Positions 1 to 9,316 of a stretch of DNA of 64,000 bases are shown here, one piece after another. How positions within the stretch are numbered: the stretch's first letter is position 1; each line of letters starts with the position of its first letter. The notes under the pieces were generated by a model that searched no databases, was not told the DNA's origin, and saw only the letters and a program-made list of their open reading frames with translations. Made by a program: the position numbers and the translations under genes. Source of the stretch: Kitasatospora acidiphila (GTDB taxonomy: Bacteria > Actinomycetota > Actinomycetes > Streptomycetales > Streptomycetaceae). The stretch lies in the NCBI RefSeq assembly GCF_006636205.1, contig NZ_VIGB01000003.1:3586501-3650500 (forward strand), written 5' to 3'.

Positions 1-1
1 G

Positions 2-592
2 CTGCCCGCCTGGGTCGAGGTCACGGTGCCCGGCACCGACCCGGCGCTGATCGCGGAACTGGACGAGCTGGGCGAGCGGAGCGAATGGGGGCACCTCCCG
101 GCCGAAGGCTGGGGGAACGTCACCCCCACGCTGGTGCGGACCGCGCCGCTGGCCCCGCTGGCCCGCCCGGTGCCGGGGCAGGAACTGGTGCGGCTGTCCC
201 GCACCGCGGACGCCGACTGGCTGGCGGTGTACCACCGGTTCGAGGACGGCGAGACGGCCGCGGACGCCGCCCAGCAGGTGCTGCACGGCGGTCCCTCGGT
301 CTGGTTCGCCACCGTGCCCGACCCGGACGGCGCGCAGCCGCTGGCCATCGGACGGTGCGTCATCGACGGTGCGTGGGCGCACTTCGGGGCGGTCGAGGTG
401 CAGCCGCGGGCCCGCCGCCGGGGGCTGGCCCGCGCGGTCATGGCGGTGCTCGCCGCACGGGCCGCCGAGGAGCGCGCCCGGGGCGCCTACCTGCAGGTGG
501 AGGCCGACAACGACGCCGCGAACGCGCTCTACGACGGCCTGGGCTTCAGCACCAGTCACACTTACCACTACCTGCGTCTTCCCCAGGCGTAG
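2..592 (+). CDS. GNAT acetyltransferase, C-terminal part (gene starts before the window)
   Basis: The frame is open from the left edge, so only the C-terminal part (about 196 codons) is present. The last 100 residues have the GNAT acetyl-CoA fold pattern: a strand ending GAVEVQPRARRRGLARAVMAVL (Q/R-x-x-G-x-G/A-like CoA pyrophosphate loop), then YLQVEADNDAANALYDGLGF, the usual C-terminal 'N..A..LY...GF' signature. It probably transfers an acetyl group from acetyl-CoA to an amine; the substrate cannot be told. Codons near residues 21-31 of the visible part are made of a copy of a dispersed streptomycete repeat (positions 86-116). Confidence 0.85.
   Translation: MPAWVEVTVPGTDPALIAELDELGERSEWGHLPAEGWGNVTPTLVRTAPLAPLARPVPGQELVRLSRTADADWLAVYHRFEDGETAADAAQQVLHGGPSVWFATVPDPDGAQPLAIGRCVIDGAWAHFGAVEVQPRARRRGLARAVMAVLAARAAEERARGAYLQVEADNDAANALYDGLGFSTSHTYHYLRLPQA
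86..116 (+). repeat. Dispersed streptomycete repeat, copy 1 (inside GNAT gene)
   Basis: Sequence begins TGGGGGCACCTCCCGGCC and ends GGCTGGGGGAA. It is nearly identical to copies at 9652-9684 and 9990-10020. Here the reading phase is TGG GGG CAC CTC, giving Trp-Gly-His-Leu-Pro. Confidence 0.75.
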
Positions 593-679
593 CAGTCGTC
601 GTAGGTTCCCGCCGTAGCATCACCGAAGCAGCACCGCCTGACGCACCCCGTGCCGCACACGAAAGCCAGCGCAGCCACC

Positions 680-1555
680 GTGACCGAGCAGAGCAGAGCC
701 CGCTTCCGCACCGAGGCCAGGTCCGAGCAGCCCGACCCGGTGCTGCTCTGCGTGCTGGCCGCCGCCGAGCACACCCTGGCCGGCCCCGGCCTGCCGGAGG
801 ACGAACCGGCGCCGACCCTGGCGGAGCTGGAGGCCGCCTGCCGGGCGGCCCTGGACCGGCACGCGGCCGCGGTGCGGCGTGCCGTGGCCGAGCGCCGGCC
901 GACCTCCCCGGAGGAGACCGCGGCGCTGCTGGCCGCGGTGCTGGGCGGGCGCGAGCGGTTCCACGGCCGACAGTCCGACTACAAGCGGCTGGAGTCCTCG
1001 CTGCTGCCCGAGGTGCTGCGGCGCCGCCGCGGGCTGCCGATCATGCTCTCGCTGGTCTGGTCGGCGGTGGCGGCCCGGGCCGGGCTGACGGTGCACGGGA
1101 TCGCGCTGCCGGGGCACTTCATCGTCGCGGTCGGGGCGCCCGAGCCCGGCGACGAGTACGTGCTGGCCGACCCGTTCCACGGCGGCCGGCTGCTCTCCTC
1201 GCAGGACGCGGCGGCGATCGTGGTGGCGGCCGGGCACAAGTTCACGCCGGAGCTGCTCACCCCGGCCCTGCCGCTGGACATCACGCTGCGGGTGCTCGGC
1301 AACATCCGCGCCTGGGCCGCCGAGCGCCCGGAGCACGCCAGGACCCAGCTGTGGGCCACCGAGCTCTCCCTGCTGCTCCCCCGCCATCCGGCCCAACTAC
1401 GCCTGGAACGAGCCGAGTTGCTGGTGCGAACCGGCGACTTCCTGGGCGGGGCGGCCGAGATGGACGCTTACGCCCAGATCCTGGACGCCTTCGACCCGGA
1501 CTCGGCCGCCCGGGTGCGGCAGGACGCCCGGGCCGCCCGGCACCGCCTCAACTGA
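680..1555 (+). CDS. SirB1-family transglutaminase-like/TPR protein
   Basis: Encodes about 291 aa. Central motif YKRLESSLLPEVLRRRRGLPIMLSLVW..VAARAGL followed by LPGHFIVAVG is the hallmark of the SirB1 N-terminal (transglutaminase-like) family; the C-terminal part is helical and TPR-like (ELSLLLPRHPAQLRLERAELLVRTGDF). The cellular role in actinobacteria is not established. I prefer the GTG at 680 (Val-Thr-Glu-Gln-Ser) over the in-frame GTG at 650; neither has a strong ribosome binding site. It converges on the response regulator gene that ends 18 bases downstream. Confidence 0.8.
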   Translation: MTEQSRARFRTEARSEQPDPVLLCVLAAAEHTLAGPGLPEDEPAPTLAELEAACRAALDRHAAAVRRAVAERRPTSPEETAALLAAVLGGRERFHGRQSDYKRLESSLLPEVLRRRRGLPIMLSLVWSAVAARAGLTVHGIALPGHFIVAVGAPEPGDEYVLADPFHGGRLLSSQDAAAIVVAAGHKFTPELLTPALPLDITLRVLGNIRAWAAERPEHARTQLWATELSLLLPRHPAQLRLERAELLVRTGDFLGGAAEMDAYAQILDAFDPDSAARVRQDARAARHRLN

Positions 1556-1573
1556 CCCGCGCACATGGGCCGT

Positions 1574-2191
1574 TCAGAGCCAGCCCTTGTCCTTGGCGAC
1601 GCGCACCGCCTCGGCCCGGTTGCGGGCCCCGGTCTTCTGGATCGCCATCGAGAGGTAGTTGCGCACGGTGCCCTCGGACAGGTGCAGCCGGCGGGCGATC
1701 TCGGCGTTCACCGCACCGTCGGAAGCAGCCGCCAGCACGTCCTGCTCGCGCCCGGTCAGCGGATTGGCGCCCTCGGCCAGCGCGGCGGCGGCCAGCGTCG
1801 GATCGATCACCCGCTCACCGCGCAGTACCCGGCGCACCGCCTCCGCCAGCTGGGCCGCCGGCGCGTCCTTGACCAGGAAGGCGTCGGCCCCGGACTCCAT
1901 CGCCCGGCGCAGATAGCCCGGCCGGCCGAAGGTGGTGGCGATCACCACCTTGGTCGCCGGGCTCTGCCGCTTCACCAGGGCGGCTGCCTCGATCCCGGTC
2001 ATCCCGGGCATCTCGATGTCCAGCACCGCGACCTGCACCCGGTGCTCCAGCACCGCCGGCAGCACCTCGTCGCCCCGGGAGACCTGTGCGACCACTTCGA
2101 TGTCGCCCTCCAGCGAGAGCAGCGCGGCCAGTGCCTCACGCACCATCGACTGGTCCTCGGCGAGCAGCACCCGCACCTGATCATCACTCAT
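1574..2191 (-). CDS. NarL/FixJ-type response regulator, DesR-like
   Basis: 205 aa with an N-terminal receiver domain (acidic pocket LLAEDQS, phospho-acceptor Asp58 in VLDIEMPG, Lys in FLVKDAP) and a C-terminal LuxR-type helix-turn-helix (LTGREQDVLAAASDGAVNAEIARRLHLSEGTVRNYL). It sits 11 bases after the histidine kinase gene and is the last gene of the ABC ATPase-permease-kinase-regulator operon. By analogy with DesR-type systems it should be phosphorylated by the kinase and act on the operon's own promoter; a suitable dyad lies at 5233-5254. Confidence 0.95.
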   Translation of the reverse strand: MSDDQVRVLLAEDQSMVREALAALLSLEGDIEVVAQVSRGDEVLPAVLEHRVQVAVLDIEMPGMTGIEAAALVKRQSPATKVVIATTFGRPGYLRRAMESGADAFLVKDAPAAQLAEAVRRVLRGERVIDPTLAAAALAEGANPLTGREQDVLAAASDGAVNAEIARRLHLSEGTVRNYLSMAIQKTGARNRAEAVRVAKDKGWL

Positions 2192-2202
2192 GTCGCCGCA
2201 GC

Positions 2203-3486
2203 TTAGGGCCTGTGCGTGGCCGCCAACCCCAGCGGGACCATGGCCCGGACCGCGAAGCCCTTGCCGTGCCGGCCCGGCGCCGTCTCCAGCCGGCCGCCGA
2301 CCAGGGCCAGGCGCTCGTCCAAGCCGGTCAGCCCGTTGCCCGGGCCGGACTTGCCGGGACCGCGCCCGTTGTCGGCGACCTCCAGCACGGCGAACCGGGC
2401 GCCGTCGCCGTCCCAGGTCTCGTCCAGCGCCACGGTGCACAGGGTGGCGCCCTCGGCGTGCCGGACCACGTTGGTGACCGCCTCGCGCAGCGCCCAGGCG
2501 AGGGTCTCGGCCTCCGCACCGCCCAGCCCCGGGTGCTCCTCGGTGAGCGTGGAGGGGGCCTCCAGGGTGACGCCGGTGGTGGCCAGCGCGGTGCGGGCGG
2601 CGGCCAGCTCCACCGAGAGGCTGGGCTTGCGGTAGCCGGTGATCGCGGAGCGCACGTCGGTCAGCGACTGGCGGGCCACCTGCTCGATGTCGGCCACCTG
2701 GGACCGGGCCTGCTCGTCCTTGCCGGCGTCCATGAACCGGCCGGCCAGCTCGCTCTTCAGGGTGATCAGCGACAGCGAGTGCCCGAGCAGGTCGTGCATG
2801 TCCCGGGCCAGCCGCAGGCGCTCCTCGGCCGCCGCCAGATGGGCCGCCACCTCGCGGGCCTCGCGCAGCTCCCGCATGGTGTGGACCAGCCGCTGCAGGC
2901 CGGTCATCGCGGCGCCGCTCAGGAAGGTCGGCAGCACCAGCGCGCCGAGCTCGTCGGACGTGGTGTGCAGGAGCAGCGCGACCACCAGCAGCAGACCGGT
3001 GGCCGCGAGCACGCCGGCCATCGCATACCGCGGCGGCAGCACCGCGCCGACCGCGACCGACAGGTAGGTGAACAGCCCCAGCCACTCGCCGCCCAGGCCG
3101 AACGAGGTGGCCAGGGCCAGCCCCAGCATCACGGCCACCATCGGATAGGTGCCGCGCCACCAGTCCCCGTTCATCGAACGGAAGATCACCAGGCTGAGGT
3201 AGCCGCCGAGGAACCCCGCCAGCGCCAGCGCGCCGAGCACCGTGCCGACCGTGCCGTGCCTGCCACTGGCCAGATCCTTGATCGGATAGACCAGGTAGAA
3301 CATCCACAGCAGCATCCAGCAGACCTTCACCAGCAGCTGCCGGCGGGTCTCCGCCGGGGCGCCGGGCACGTGCTGCCGATCGCTGACGGCCGGCCGCGCG
3401 AGCAGCGCGGTCGGCCGGTCGGTCGGACGGCTCTCCCGGGCCGGTGCCGACTGGTCCAGGGAGGTGCGCGTCATGGTGCTCATCAT
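2203..3486 (-). CDS. Sensor histidine kinase, DesK-like
   Basis: About 427 aa. An N-terminal block of several hydrophobic segments (about residues 55-195) is followed by a HisKA_3 dimerisation helix with the phospho-acceptor in RLARDMHDLLGHSLSLITLKSEL (His near 231) and a HATPase_c domain (EAVTNVVRHAEG, VADNGRGPGKSGPGNGLTGLDERL). The start codon overlaps the permease stop codon (ATGA), so the genes are translationally coupled; a second ATG follows directly. Partner of the NarL-type regulator downstream. The signal is unknown; in this family it is often membrane stress or the exported compound. Confidence 0.94.
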   Translation of the reverse strand: MMSTMTRTSLDQSAPARESRPTDRPTALLARPAVSDRQHVPGAPAETRRQLLVKVCWMLLWMFYLVYPIKDLASGRHGTVGTVLGALALAGFLGGYLSLVIFRSMNGDWWRGTYPMVAVMLGLALATSFGLGGEWLGLFTYLSVAVGAVLPPRYAMAGVLAATGLLLVVALLLHTTSDELGALVLPTFLSGAAMTGLQRLVHTMRELREAREVAAHLAAAEERLRLARDMHDLLGHSLSLITLKSELAGRFMDAGKDEQARSQVADIEQVARQSLTDVRSAITGYRKPSLSVELAAARTALATTGVTLEAPSTLTEEHPGLGGAEAETLAWALREAVTNVVRHAEGATLCTVALDETWDGDGARFAVLEVADNGRGPGKSGPGNGLTGLDERLALVGGRLETAPGRHGKGFAVRAMVPLGLAATHRP

Positions 3487-4199
3487 GCCTGCCGGGTGTC
3501 CCGGCGGTACAGGTAGGAGGCGGCGACCACGAAGACCACCAGGAAGCCGGCCAGGCCCAGCGCGGAGCCGGTGTCGAAGCCGTTGCCCGGCCGGATGAAG
3601 GCGGCGAGCTGGTTGTACAGGTAGACCGGGTCGAACTTGGCGACGTTCTTCAGGCTGCCGCTGATCGGGTACCAGGTACCGCCGAGCACCGACAGCACCA
3701 TGTAGGTGATCATCACGATCGGCTGCACCGCGTTGGGCTCGGCCGCGTAGCCGAGCGCCACCCCGAGCGCCGCGAACACGAAGCTGCCCGCCCAGAGCAC
3801 CCCGACCAGGCCCAGCCACTGGCCGGCGCCGAGCTTGACGCCCTCGGCCGCGCCGAGCGCGAACAGCACCAGGATGGACGGCAGCGTGGTGACCGCGCTG
3901 GCGCAGATCTTGGCGGTGGCATAGGCCCGCCCGGGCAGCGCGGTCAGCCGCAGCTGCCGGGTCCAGCCGGACTTCCGCTCCAGCGAGATCCGCTGCGCGC
4001 TGCCGGTGAGCACCGCGCCGACCGCGCCGAAGGTGGCCATCGAGACCATGAAGTAGCTCTTGGCGCTGACCCCGCCCGGCATCGAGTGGTTGGCGTTGAT
4101 GAAGAAGAAGTACATCAGCGACGGGTAGAGCACGGTGAAGAACACATAGCGCTTGTTGCGCAGGGTGCGCAGGATCTCCAGCTTGATCAGGGTCTTCAT
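3483..4199 (-). CDS. ABC-2 type exporter permease
   Basis: 238 aa with about six hydrophobic segments and no large extracellular domain, typical of ABC-2 permeases (start MKTLIKLEILRTLRNKRYVFFTVLYP). Starts inside the last codons of the ATPase gene (4-base overlap) and overlaps the kinase start, so ATPase, permease, kinase and regulator form one tight operon. Probably exports a drug-like or membrane-active compound; substrate not predictable. Confidence 0.92.
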   Translation of the reverse strand: MKTLIKLEILRTLRNKRYVFFTVLYPSLMYFFFINANHSMPGGVSAKSYFMVSMATFGAVGAVLTGSAQRISLERKSGWTRQLRLTALPGRAYATAKICASAVTTLPSILVLFALGAAEGVKLGAGQWLGLVGVLWAGSFVFAALGVALGYAAEPNAVQPIVMITYMVLSVLGGTWYPISGSLKNVAKFDPVYLYNQLAAFIRPGNGFDTGSALGLAGFLVVFVVAASYLYRRDTRQA

Positions 4200-5143
4200 C
4201 GCACGTTCTCCAGCGCGGACTCGGTCGCCTCGGCGGCCTCGGTGATGGTCAGGAAGGCCTGCTCCAGGCCCAGGCTGGTGACCTCGATGCCGCGCGGGTA
4301 CCAGCCCGAGCGGTAGAGGCCGGCGACCAGCGCGTCCGCGTCCATGGCACGGATCCGCACGGTGCGCACCCCGTCGGCCGAGCCGCTGACGTCGAGTGAG
4401 GTCAGGCCCGGCAGGGCGCGCAGCTCGGTCTCGTCCACGAAGCCGTCCGCGGCGTGCAGTTCGAAGCTGACCCGGCGGGCGCCGGCCCGGGCCTTGATGT
4501 CGGCCGAGGAGCCGTCGGCGAGCAGCCGGCCGCGGTGCAGCACCAGCACCCGGTCGGCGATCGAGTCGGCCTCCTCCAGGTAGTGGGTGGCGAACAGCAC
4601 GGTGCGGCCCTGGTCGGCCTGGGCGCGCATGGCGGCCCAGAACTGCTGGCGGACCGAGACGTCCATGCCGGTGGTCGGCTCGTCCAGCACGATCAGGTCG
4701 TTGGCCCCGGCGATCGCCAGCGCGAACCGGACCCGCTGCTCCTGGCCGCCGGAGAGCTTGTCCACCCGGCGGTCGGCGATCTCCTCGATGCCGGCCTCGC
4801 GCAGCACCTCGGCCGGCTTGTGGCCGCGCGGGTGCACGTCGCAGGCGAGCTGGACCAGCTCGCGGACCTTGACGTCGGACATCAGGCCGCCGCTCTGCAG
4901 CATCGCGCCGACCCGGCCGGCCTCGATCGCGGCCCGCGGGCTGCCGCCGAACAGGGTGACGGTGCCCTGGTCGGGCTCGCGCAGTCCGAGCAGCAGGTCA
5001 AGGCTGCTGGACTTGCCGGCGCCGTTCGGGCCGAGCAGGGCCACCGTCTGGCCCGGGTACAGCGTCAGGTCCAGGCCGTTCACCGCCTTGACCTTGCCGT
5101 AGCTCTTGCTGACCTGCCGGAAGGCGGCCACTTCCCCGCTCAT
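4196..5143 (-). CDS. ABC exporter ATP-binding protein
   Basis: 315 aa. Walker A GPNGAGKSS, signature LSGGQEQRVRFA, Walker B DLIVLDEPTTGMD and switch-His region LFATHYLEEAD are all present, followed by a C-terminal extension of the DrrA type (about residues 215-315). First gene of the four-gene operon. Pairs with the 238-aa permease as a two-component ABC exporter. Confidence 0.94.
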   Translation of the reverse strand: MSGEVAAFRQVSKSYGKVKAVNGLDLTLYPGQTVALLGPNGAGKSSSLDLLLGLREPDQGTVTLFGGSPRAAIEAGRVGAMLQSGGLMSDVKVRELVQLACDVHPRGHKPAEVLREAGIEEIADRRVDKLSGGQEQRVRFALAIAGANDLIVLDEPTTGMDVSVRQQFWAAMRAQADQGRTVLFATHYLEEADSIADRVLVLHRGRLLADGSSADIKARAGARRVSFELHAADGFVDETELRALPGLTSLDVSGSADGVRTVRIRAMDADALVAGLYRSGWYPRGIEVTSLGLEQAFLTITEAAEATESALENVR

Positions 5144-5232
5144 CTCGTCCCCGTCCTCTCGCTCGTCCCTGGCGACGGGAACAAGAGTCCCGCACGGGCG
5201 GGGGTGCCCGGCAGTGTGGGCGGTCGTGTCCC

Positions 5233-5254
5233 CGGCATGACGGATGTCATGCCG
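5233..5254 (-). promoter_or_regulatory. Dyad, probable response-regulator operator for the ABC/DesKR operon
   Basis: Perfect 9-base arms CGGCATGAC and GTCATGCCG separated by GGAT. It lies about 90 bases upstream of the ABC ATPase start and about 30 bases beyond the end of the peptidase gene. The core ATGAC-N4-GTCAT fits a homodimeric LuxR-type regulator. Binding by the adjacent regulator is an inference. Confidence 0.6.
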
Positions 5255-5284
5255 AGGACGTGACGATCACGCAGGTCAGGGACG

Positions 5285-7414
5285 TCAGGCAGGCATGCCG
5301 AGGGCGTCCTTGAGGAATGCCACCTGGAGCAGCAGCAGGTTCTCCGCGACCTGCTCCTGCGGGGTCATGTGGGTGACCCCGGAGAGCGGCAGCACGGTGT
5401 GCGGGCGGCCGGCGGCCAGCAGCGCCGAGGAGAGCCGCAGGGTGTGCGCGACCACCACGTTGTCGTCGGCCAGGCCGTGCACGAGCATCAGCGGGCGCTC
5501 CAGCTTGGCCGCGTACTCGATCAGCGAGTGCTCCCGGTAGCGCTCGGGGTGCTCCTGGGGCAGGCCGAGGTAGCGCTCCTGGTAGTGGGTGTCGTACAGC
5601 GCCACATCGGTCACCGGGGCGCCGGCCACGGCCGCGTGGAACACGTCCGGGCGGTGCAGCACGGCCATGCCGGCCAGGTAGCCGCCGAACGACCAGCCGC
5701 GGATCGCCACCCGGTCGAGGTCCAGCGGGAACTCCTCGGCGAGCGCGTGCAGCGCCGCCACCTGGTCCTCGACGGGTGGCTTGGCCAGGTCGCCGGCGAC
5801 CGACTTCTCCCAGGCCGGGCTGCGGCCCGGGGTGCCGCGCCCGTCCGCCACGACCACCGCGAAGCCCTGGTCGGCGAACCACTGCGAGCTGAGGAAGCGC
5901 TCGTGCGACTGCACCACCATCTGGCCGTGCGGCCCGCCGTACGGGTCCATCAGCACCGGCAGCAGGCCGTCCCGCTCGCGGTCGTAGCCGGTGGGCAGCA
6001 GCACCGCCGCCGGGATCCGCCGCTCGCCGGCCCAGCGCAGCTCCGGACGGGCCGTCAGCACCGGCCGCTCGGCGTACGAGGTGACGATGTGACCGGCCGG
6101 GGCGCCGTCGACCAGCACCTCGGTGCGACGGCCGGCCCGCTCCAGCGAGGACCAGGAGAGCACCGTCACGGCACCGCCGCGCACCGCGTCCACCGCGCCG
6201 CCCTCGCGCAGCAGCCGCGGCTTGCCCTCCCCGAGCGGCACCGCGTAGACGCCGGTCAGGCCGGGGACCGTCTCGGCGCTCTCGCCCTCGCTCGCCTGGA
6301 CCAGCACCTCGGTGGCGCCGACCGAGAGCACCGTGCGCAGGTGCAGGGTGTCGTCGGTGAGCACGGTGTCGCCGGCCAGCAGCGCCCGGTGGCCCGGGGC
6401 GTCGCTGATCCGCAGCAGCCGGCCGTCCGCCGTCCAGGCCGGCACGCCGTGGAAGAGCTCCAGCCAGGCCTCGTCCCGCTCGACGGCCAGGGTCTCGGTG
6501 GCGCCGGTGGCCGGGTCGACCGTCAGCACCAGCTGCTCGCGCTGGCTGCGGGCCTGCACCAGGAGCAGCGGCGGGCCGCCGGCCGACCAGTGCACCCGGG
6601 CGAGGTAGGGGTAGGCGGTCCGGTCCCAGACCACTTCGGTGCGGGTGCCGTCCAGGTCGACCAGCCAGAGGGTGACGTCGGCGTTGGGGGTGCCGGCGGC
6701 CGGGTAGGCGACCTCGGTGGGAACGCTGCCCGGGTTGGCCGGGTCGGCGATCCACCAGCGCCGCACCGGCGCCTCGTCCACCCGGGTGACCAGCAGCCGG
6801 TCTCCGGCCGGGGACCACCAGTACCCGCGGTCCCGGTGCATCTCCTCCTGGGCGATGAACTCGGCCTGGCCCCAGGTGATCCCGGGCTGCTCGGGCTCGA
6901 CCAGCGAGCGGTCGCCGCTGCCGTCGGCGGCGGTCAGCCGCAGCACGCCGGCGGTGGTCGGGTAGGCCACCCAGCGGCCGTCCGGCGAGGGGCGCGGGTC
7001 GAGCACCGGACCGGCGGCCGGCAGCTCGCGCACCCCGCCGGCGACCAGGTCGGCCGCGAAGAGCCGGCCGGAGAGCGGGAAGGCGGCCAGCTCTCCGGCC
7101 TGGTCCAGCGCATAGCCGACGATGCCCGCCGCGCCCTCCCGGCTGCGCTCCCGGCGGGCCCGCTCGGCCGGCGAGAGGTCCTCCTCGCCGCCGCCCAGCA
7201 GCGCCACCGGGTCGGCGGCGACCTTCTCGGAGCCGTCGGCCGGGTCGAGGGTCCAGAGCAGGTTGGCCCGGTCGCCGCCGCCCCGCGAGCGCAGGAAGAC
7301 GACCCGGGAGCCGTCCGGCGCCACGGCGAAGGAGCGGGGCATCCCCACGGTGTAGCGCAGGGTCCGCGCGTACTGCCGGGGGAAGGTGTCGGCTGCGGTC
7401 TCATTGGTGGTCAT
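5285..7414 (-). CDS. S9 family prolyl oligopeptidase / dipeptidyl peptidase IV-like
   Basis: 709 aa, no obvious signal peptide, so probably cytoplasmic. The N-terminal two thirds form a DPP IV-type beta-propeller (SPDGRWVAYPTT, QEEMHRDRGYWWSPAGDRLLVTRVDE, the latter holding the Glu pair that binds the substrate amino terminus). The C-terminal alpha/beta-hydrolase carries Ser in GWSFGGYLAG, Asp in GLADDNV and His in GVTHM. Cleaves short peptides, probably after proline. Start ATG (MTTNETAAD) at 7414 chosen over an ATG three codons upstream. Confidence 0.93.
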   Translation of the reverse strand: MTTNETAADTFPRQYARTLRYTVGMPRSFAVAPDGSRVVFLRSRGGGDRANLLWTLDPADGSEKVAADPVALLGGGEEDLSPAERARRERSREGAAGIVGYALDQAGELAAFPLSGRLFAADLVAGGVRELPAAGPVLDPRPSPDGRWVAYPTTAGVLRLTAADGSGDRSLVEPEQPGITWGQAEFIAQEEMHRDRGYWWSPAGDRLLVTRVDEAPVRRWWIADPANPGSVPTEVAYPAAGTPNADVTLWLVDLDGTRTEVVWDRTAYPYLARVHWSAGGPPLLLVQARSQREQLVLTVDPATGATETLAVERDEAWLELFHGVPAWTADGRLLRISDAPGHRALLAGDTVLTDDTLHLRTVLSVGATEVLVQASEGESAETVPGLTGVYAVPLGEGKPRLLREGGAVDAVRGGAVTVLSWSSLERAGRRTEVLVDGAPAGHIVTSYAERPVLTARPELRWAGERRIPAAVLLPTGYDRERDGLLPVLMDPYGGPHGQMVVQSHERFLSSQWFADQGFAVVVADGRGTPGRSPAWEKSVAGDLAKPPVEDQVAALHALAEEFPLDLDRVAIRGWSFGGYLAGMAVLHRPDVFHAAVAGAPVTDVALYDTHYQERYLGLPQEHPERYREHSLIEYAAKLERPLMLVHGLADDNVVVAHTLRLSSALLAAGRPHTVLPLSGVTHMTPQEQVAENLLLLQVAFLKDALGMPA

Positions 7415-7655
7415 GGACCGCACCCTATGGGGTCCCGGTGTTGCTGATCACTCGTTCGGCGCAGCGCGCGCAACTGTTTCGCGCGGGCCCCGACACCCCG
7501 TCCCACCGGCCCAGGTACGGCCTCCAGCACCCTGTGACACGAACCGTCACGCCTCACGGAAAGTAACGCGCACCTCACTCATCGGGTATTCCTGGGTGCA
7601 GCGACCGTTTCGCCGTCCTCCGGGCGGCGGCACCCGGAAAGGGGTGTGAGCCGCC

Positions 7656-7850
7656 ATGGCTCTGAACATCTCCGCAGCCGTGCTGATGCTGGTCATCGTC
7701 GTAGTGATGATCCGCCGCTCCGGCCTCAAGATGTCCCACGCGATCATCTGCTCACTGCTCGGCTTCTACCTGGCCTCCAGCTCGATCGCCCCGTCGATCC
7801 AGCAGGTCACCAGCAACCTCGCGGGCATGCTCAATGGCCTGAAGCTCTAG
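7656..7850 (+). CDS. Small (64 aa) membrane protein, function unknown
   Basis: Starts MALNISAAVLMLVIVVVMIRR and has two hydrophobic segments (about residues 5-19 and 28-46) joined by a short basic loop (RRSGLKMSH). A purine-rich ribosome binding site (GGAAAGGGGTG) lies upstream. It precedes mshB by 30 bases on the same strand. I recognise it only as a type of short membrane protein common in streptomycetes; no function can be assigned. Confidence 0.8.
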   Translation: MALNISAAVLMLVIVVVMIRRSGLKMSHAIICSLLGFYLASSSIAPSIQQVTSNLAGMLNGLKL

Positions 7851-7867
7851 CGTCCGCGGTCGCGGTC

Positions 7868-7873
7868 TAGGCT
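7868..7873 (+). promoter_or_regulatory. Putative -10 (TAGGCT), leaderless mshB
   Basis: TAGGCT ends seven bases before the mshB ATG. This spacing would place the transcription start at or next to the A of ATG. Confidence 0.45.
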
Positions 7874-7880
7874 CTCCTCC

Positions 7881-8753
7881 ATGACCGCTGCCGACCGCCG
7901 CCTGCTGCTCGTGCACGCCCACCCCGACGACGAGTCGATCGGCAACGGCGCCACCATGGCCCGCTATGCCGCCGAGGGCGCCCAGGTCACCCTGGTGACC
8001 TGCACCCTCGGCGAGGGCGGCGAGGTGATCCCGCCCGAGCTGGCCGAGCTGGCGGCGGACCGGACCGACTCCCTGGGCGAGTACCGGATCGGCGAGCTGA
8101 CCGCCGCGATGCGCGAGCTCGGGGTGGCCGACCTCCGGTTCCTCGGCGGACCCGGGCGGTACCGGGACTCCGGGATGATGGGCGTGCCCGACAACGACCG
8201 CCCGGACTGCTTCTGGCAGGCCGACGTGGCGGAGGCGGCCGGGCACCTGGTCGAGGTGATCCGCGAGGTCCGCCCGCAGGTGCTGGTCACCTATGACGAG
8301 CACGGCGGCTACGGCCACCCCGACCACATCCAGGCGCACCGGGTGGCGATGCGCGCGCACCAGCTGGCCGCCGACCCCGACTGGCGCCCGGAGCTGGGCC
8401 CGGCCTGGCGGATCACCAAGGTGTACTGGACCAGGGTGCCGCGCTCGGTGCTGCTGGCCGGCCTGGAGCAGGCCGCCGCCCGGTTCCCGCTGGTCGCCGC
8501 CGAGCAGGACGTGCCGGGCGTGGTGCCGGACGAGCTGGTGGACGCCGCACTGGACGGCGCGCGGTACGCCGGGCACAAGGCCGCCGCGATGCGCGCGCAC
8601 GCCACCCAGATCACCGTGGACGGCGGCTTCTTCGCGCTCAGCAACGACCGCTGGCAGCCGCTGCTGGCCGACGAGTACTACCAACTGGTGCACGGCCCGG
8701 CCGGGTCGGCGCGCCCCGAGCGCGACCTGTTCGCAGGAGTCGAGGTCCGGTGA
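7881..8753 (+). CDS. mshB: N-acetyl-1-D-myo-inosityl-2-amino-2-deoxy-alpha-D-glucopyranoside deacetylase
   Basis: 290 aa PIG-L/LmbE deacetylase. Zn-binding motif HAHPDDE (residues 12-18) and [12 protein letters not shown] (near 145) are intact. MshB removes the acetyl group from GlcNAc-Ins, the second committed step of mycothiol synthesis, in the cytoplasm. Length and the [16 protein letters not shown] region fit MshB rather than the mycothiol conjugate amidase Mca. The stop codon overlaps the GTG of the DUF6113 gene (GTGA), so the two are cotranslated. Confidence 0.95.
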   Translation: MTAADRRLLLVHAHPDDESIGNGATMARYAAEGAQVTLVTCTLGEGGEVIPPELAELAADRTDSLGEYRIGELTAAMRELGVADLRFLGGPGRYRDSGMMGVPDNDRPDCFWQADVAEAAGHLVEVIREVRPQVLVTYDEHGGYGHPDHIQAHRVAMRAHQLAADPDWRPELGPAWRITKVYWTRVPRSVLLAGLEQAAARFPLVAAEQDVPGVVPDELVDAALDGARYAGHKAAAMRAHATQITVDGGFFALSNDRWQPLLADEYYQLVHGPAGSARPERDLFAGVEVR

Positions 8754-9178
8754 ACCCGCTGCACACCCTGCTCGGCACCCAGGCGCAGCGGCTGGCCGAG
8801 CCGCTGCCGCCGCGCCGGCTGCGCATCACCTGGTACGTGCTGGTCTTCGTGCTGGGCGTGCTGGACGCGCTCTGCGGTTGTTTCGTGCAGGCTCTGTGGA
8901 GCCCGTGGGGCCTGCTGCTGGCGCTGGCGGGCAACGTGGCCGTCTTCTACGGGGGCATGCGGCTGACCGGCACCAAGCTCGGCCTGGCACTGGGTCTGGT
9001 CGGCTGGCTGCTGGTGATGTTCGTGCTGCTGGCGCCGCGTCCGGAGGGCGATTTCGTGCTGTCCGCCGCAGTCACCTCGTACGCCTACCTGCTGGGCGGA
9101 CTGGCCATCGGACTCGGCGTCGGACTGCTGCCCACCCGGGCGCCGTACGCCTTCGGCATCCCGCGCCAACGGGACTGA
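8750..9178 (+). CDS. DUF6113 family membrane protein
   Basis: 142 aa with four hydrophobic segments (starting at about residues 25, 53, 75 and 105) and a conserved-looking C-terminus [13 protein letters not shown]. Starts at the GTG overlapping the mshB stop. A small integral membrane protein that commonly follows mshB in streptomycetes; role unknown. Confidence 0.85.
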   Translation: MNPLHTLLGTQAQRLAEPLPPRRLRITWYVLVFVLGVLDALCGCFVQALWSPWGLLLALAGNVAVFYGGMRLTGTKLGLALGLVGWLLVMFVLLAPRPEGDFVLSAAVTSYAYLLGGLAIGLGVGLLPTRAPYAFGIPRQRD

Positions 9179-9316
9179 CTACCCGTAGGCTCGGGGTACG
9201 GAACCGGACGTATCGGGTTCTAAGGGAAGCAGTTCGCCACTCTGGCGTTCCCAGTATGGTGGTGCCGCAGCATCGTCGGACGAGCCGTCCGGCCGCGAAC
9301 CCGGAGCAGAGCAGCA

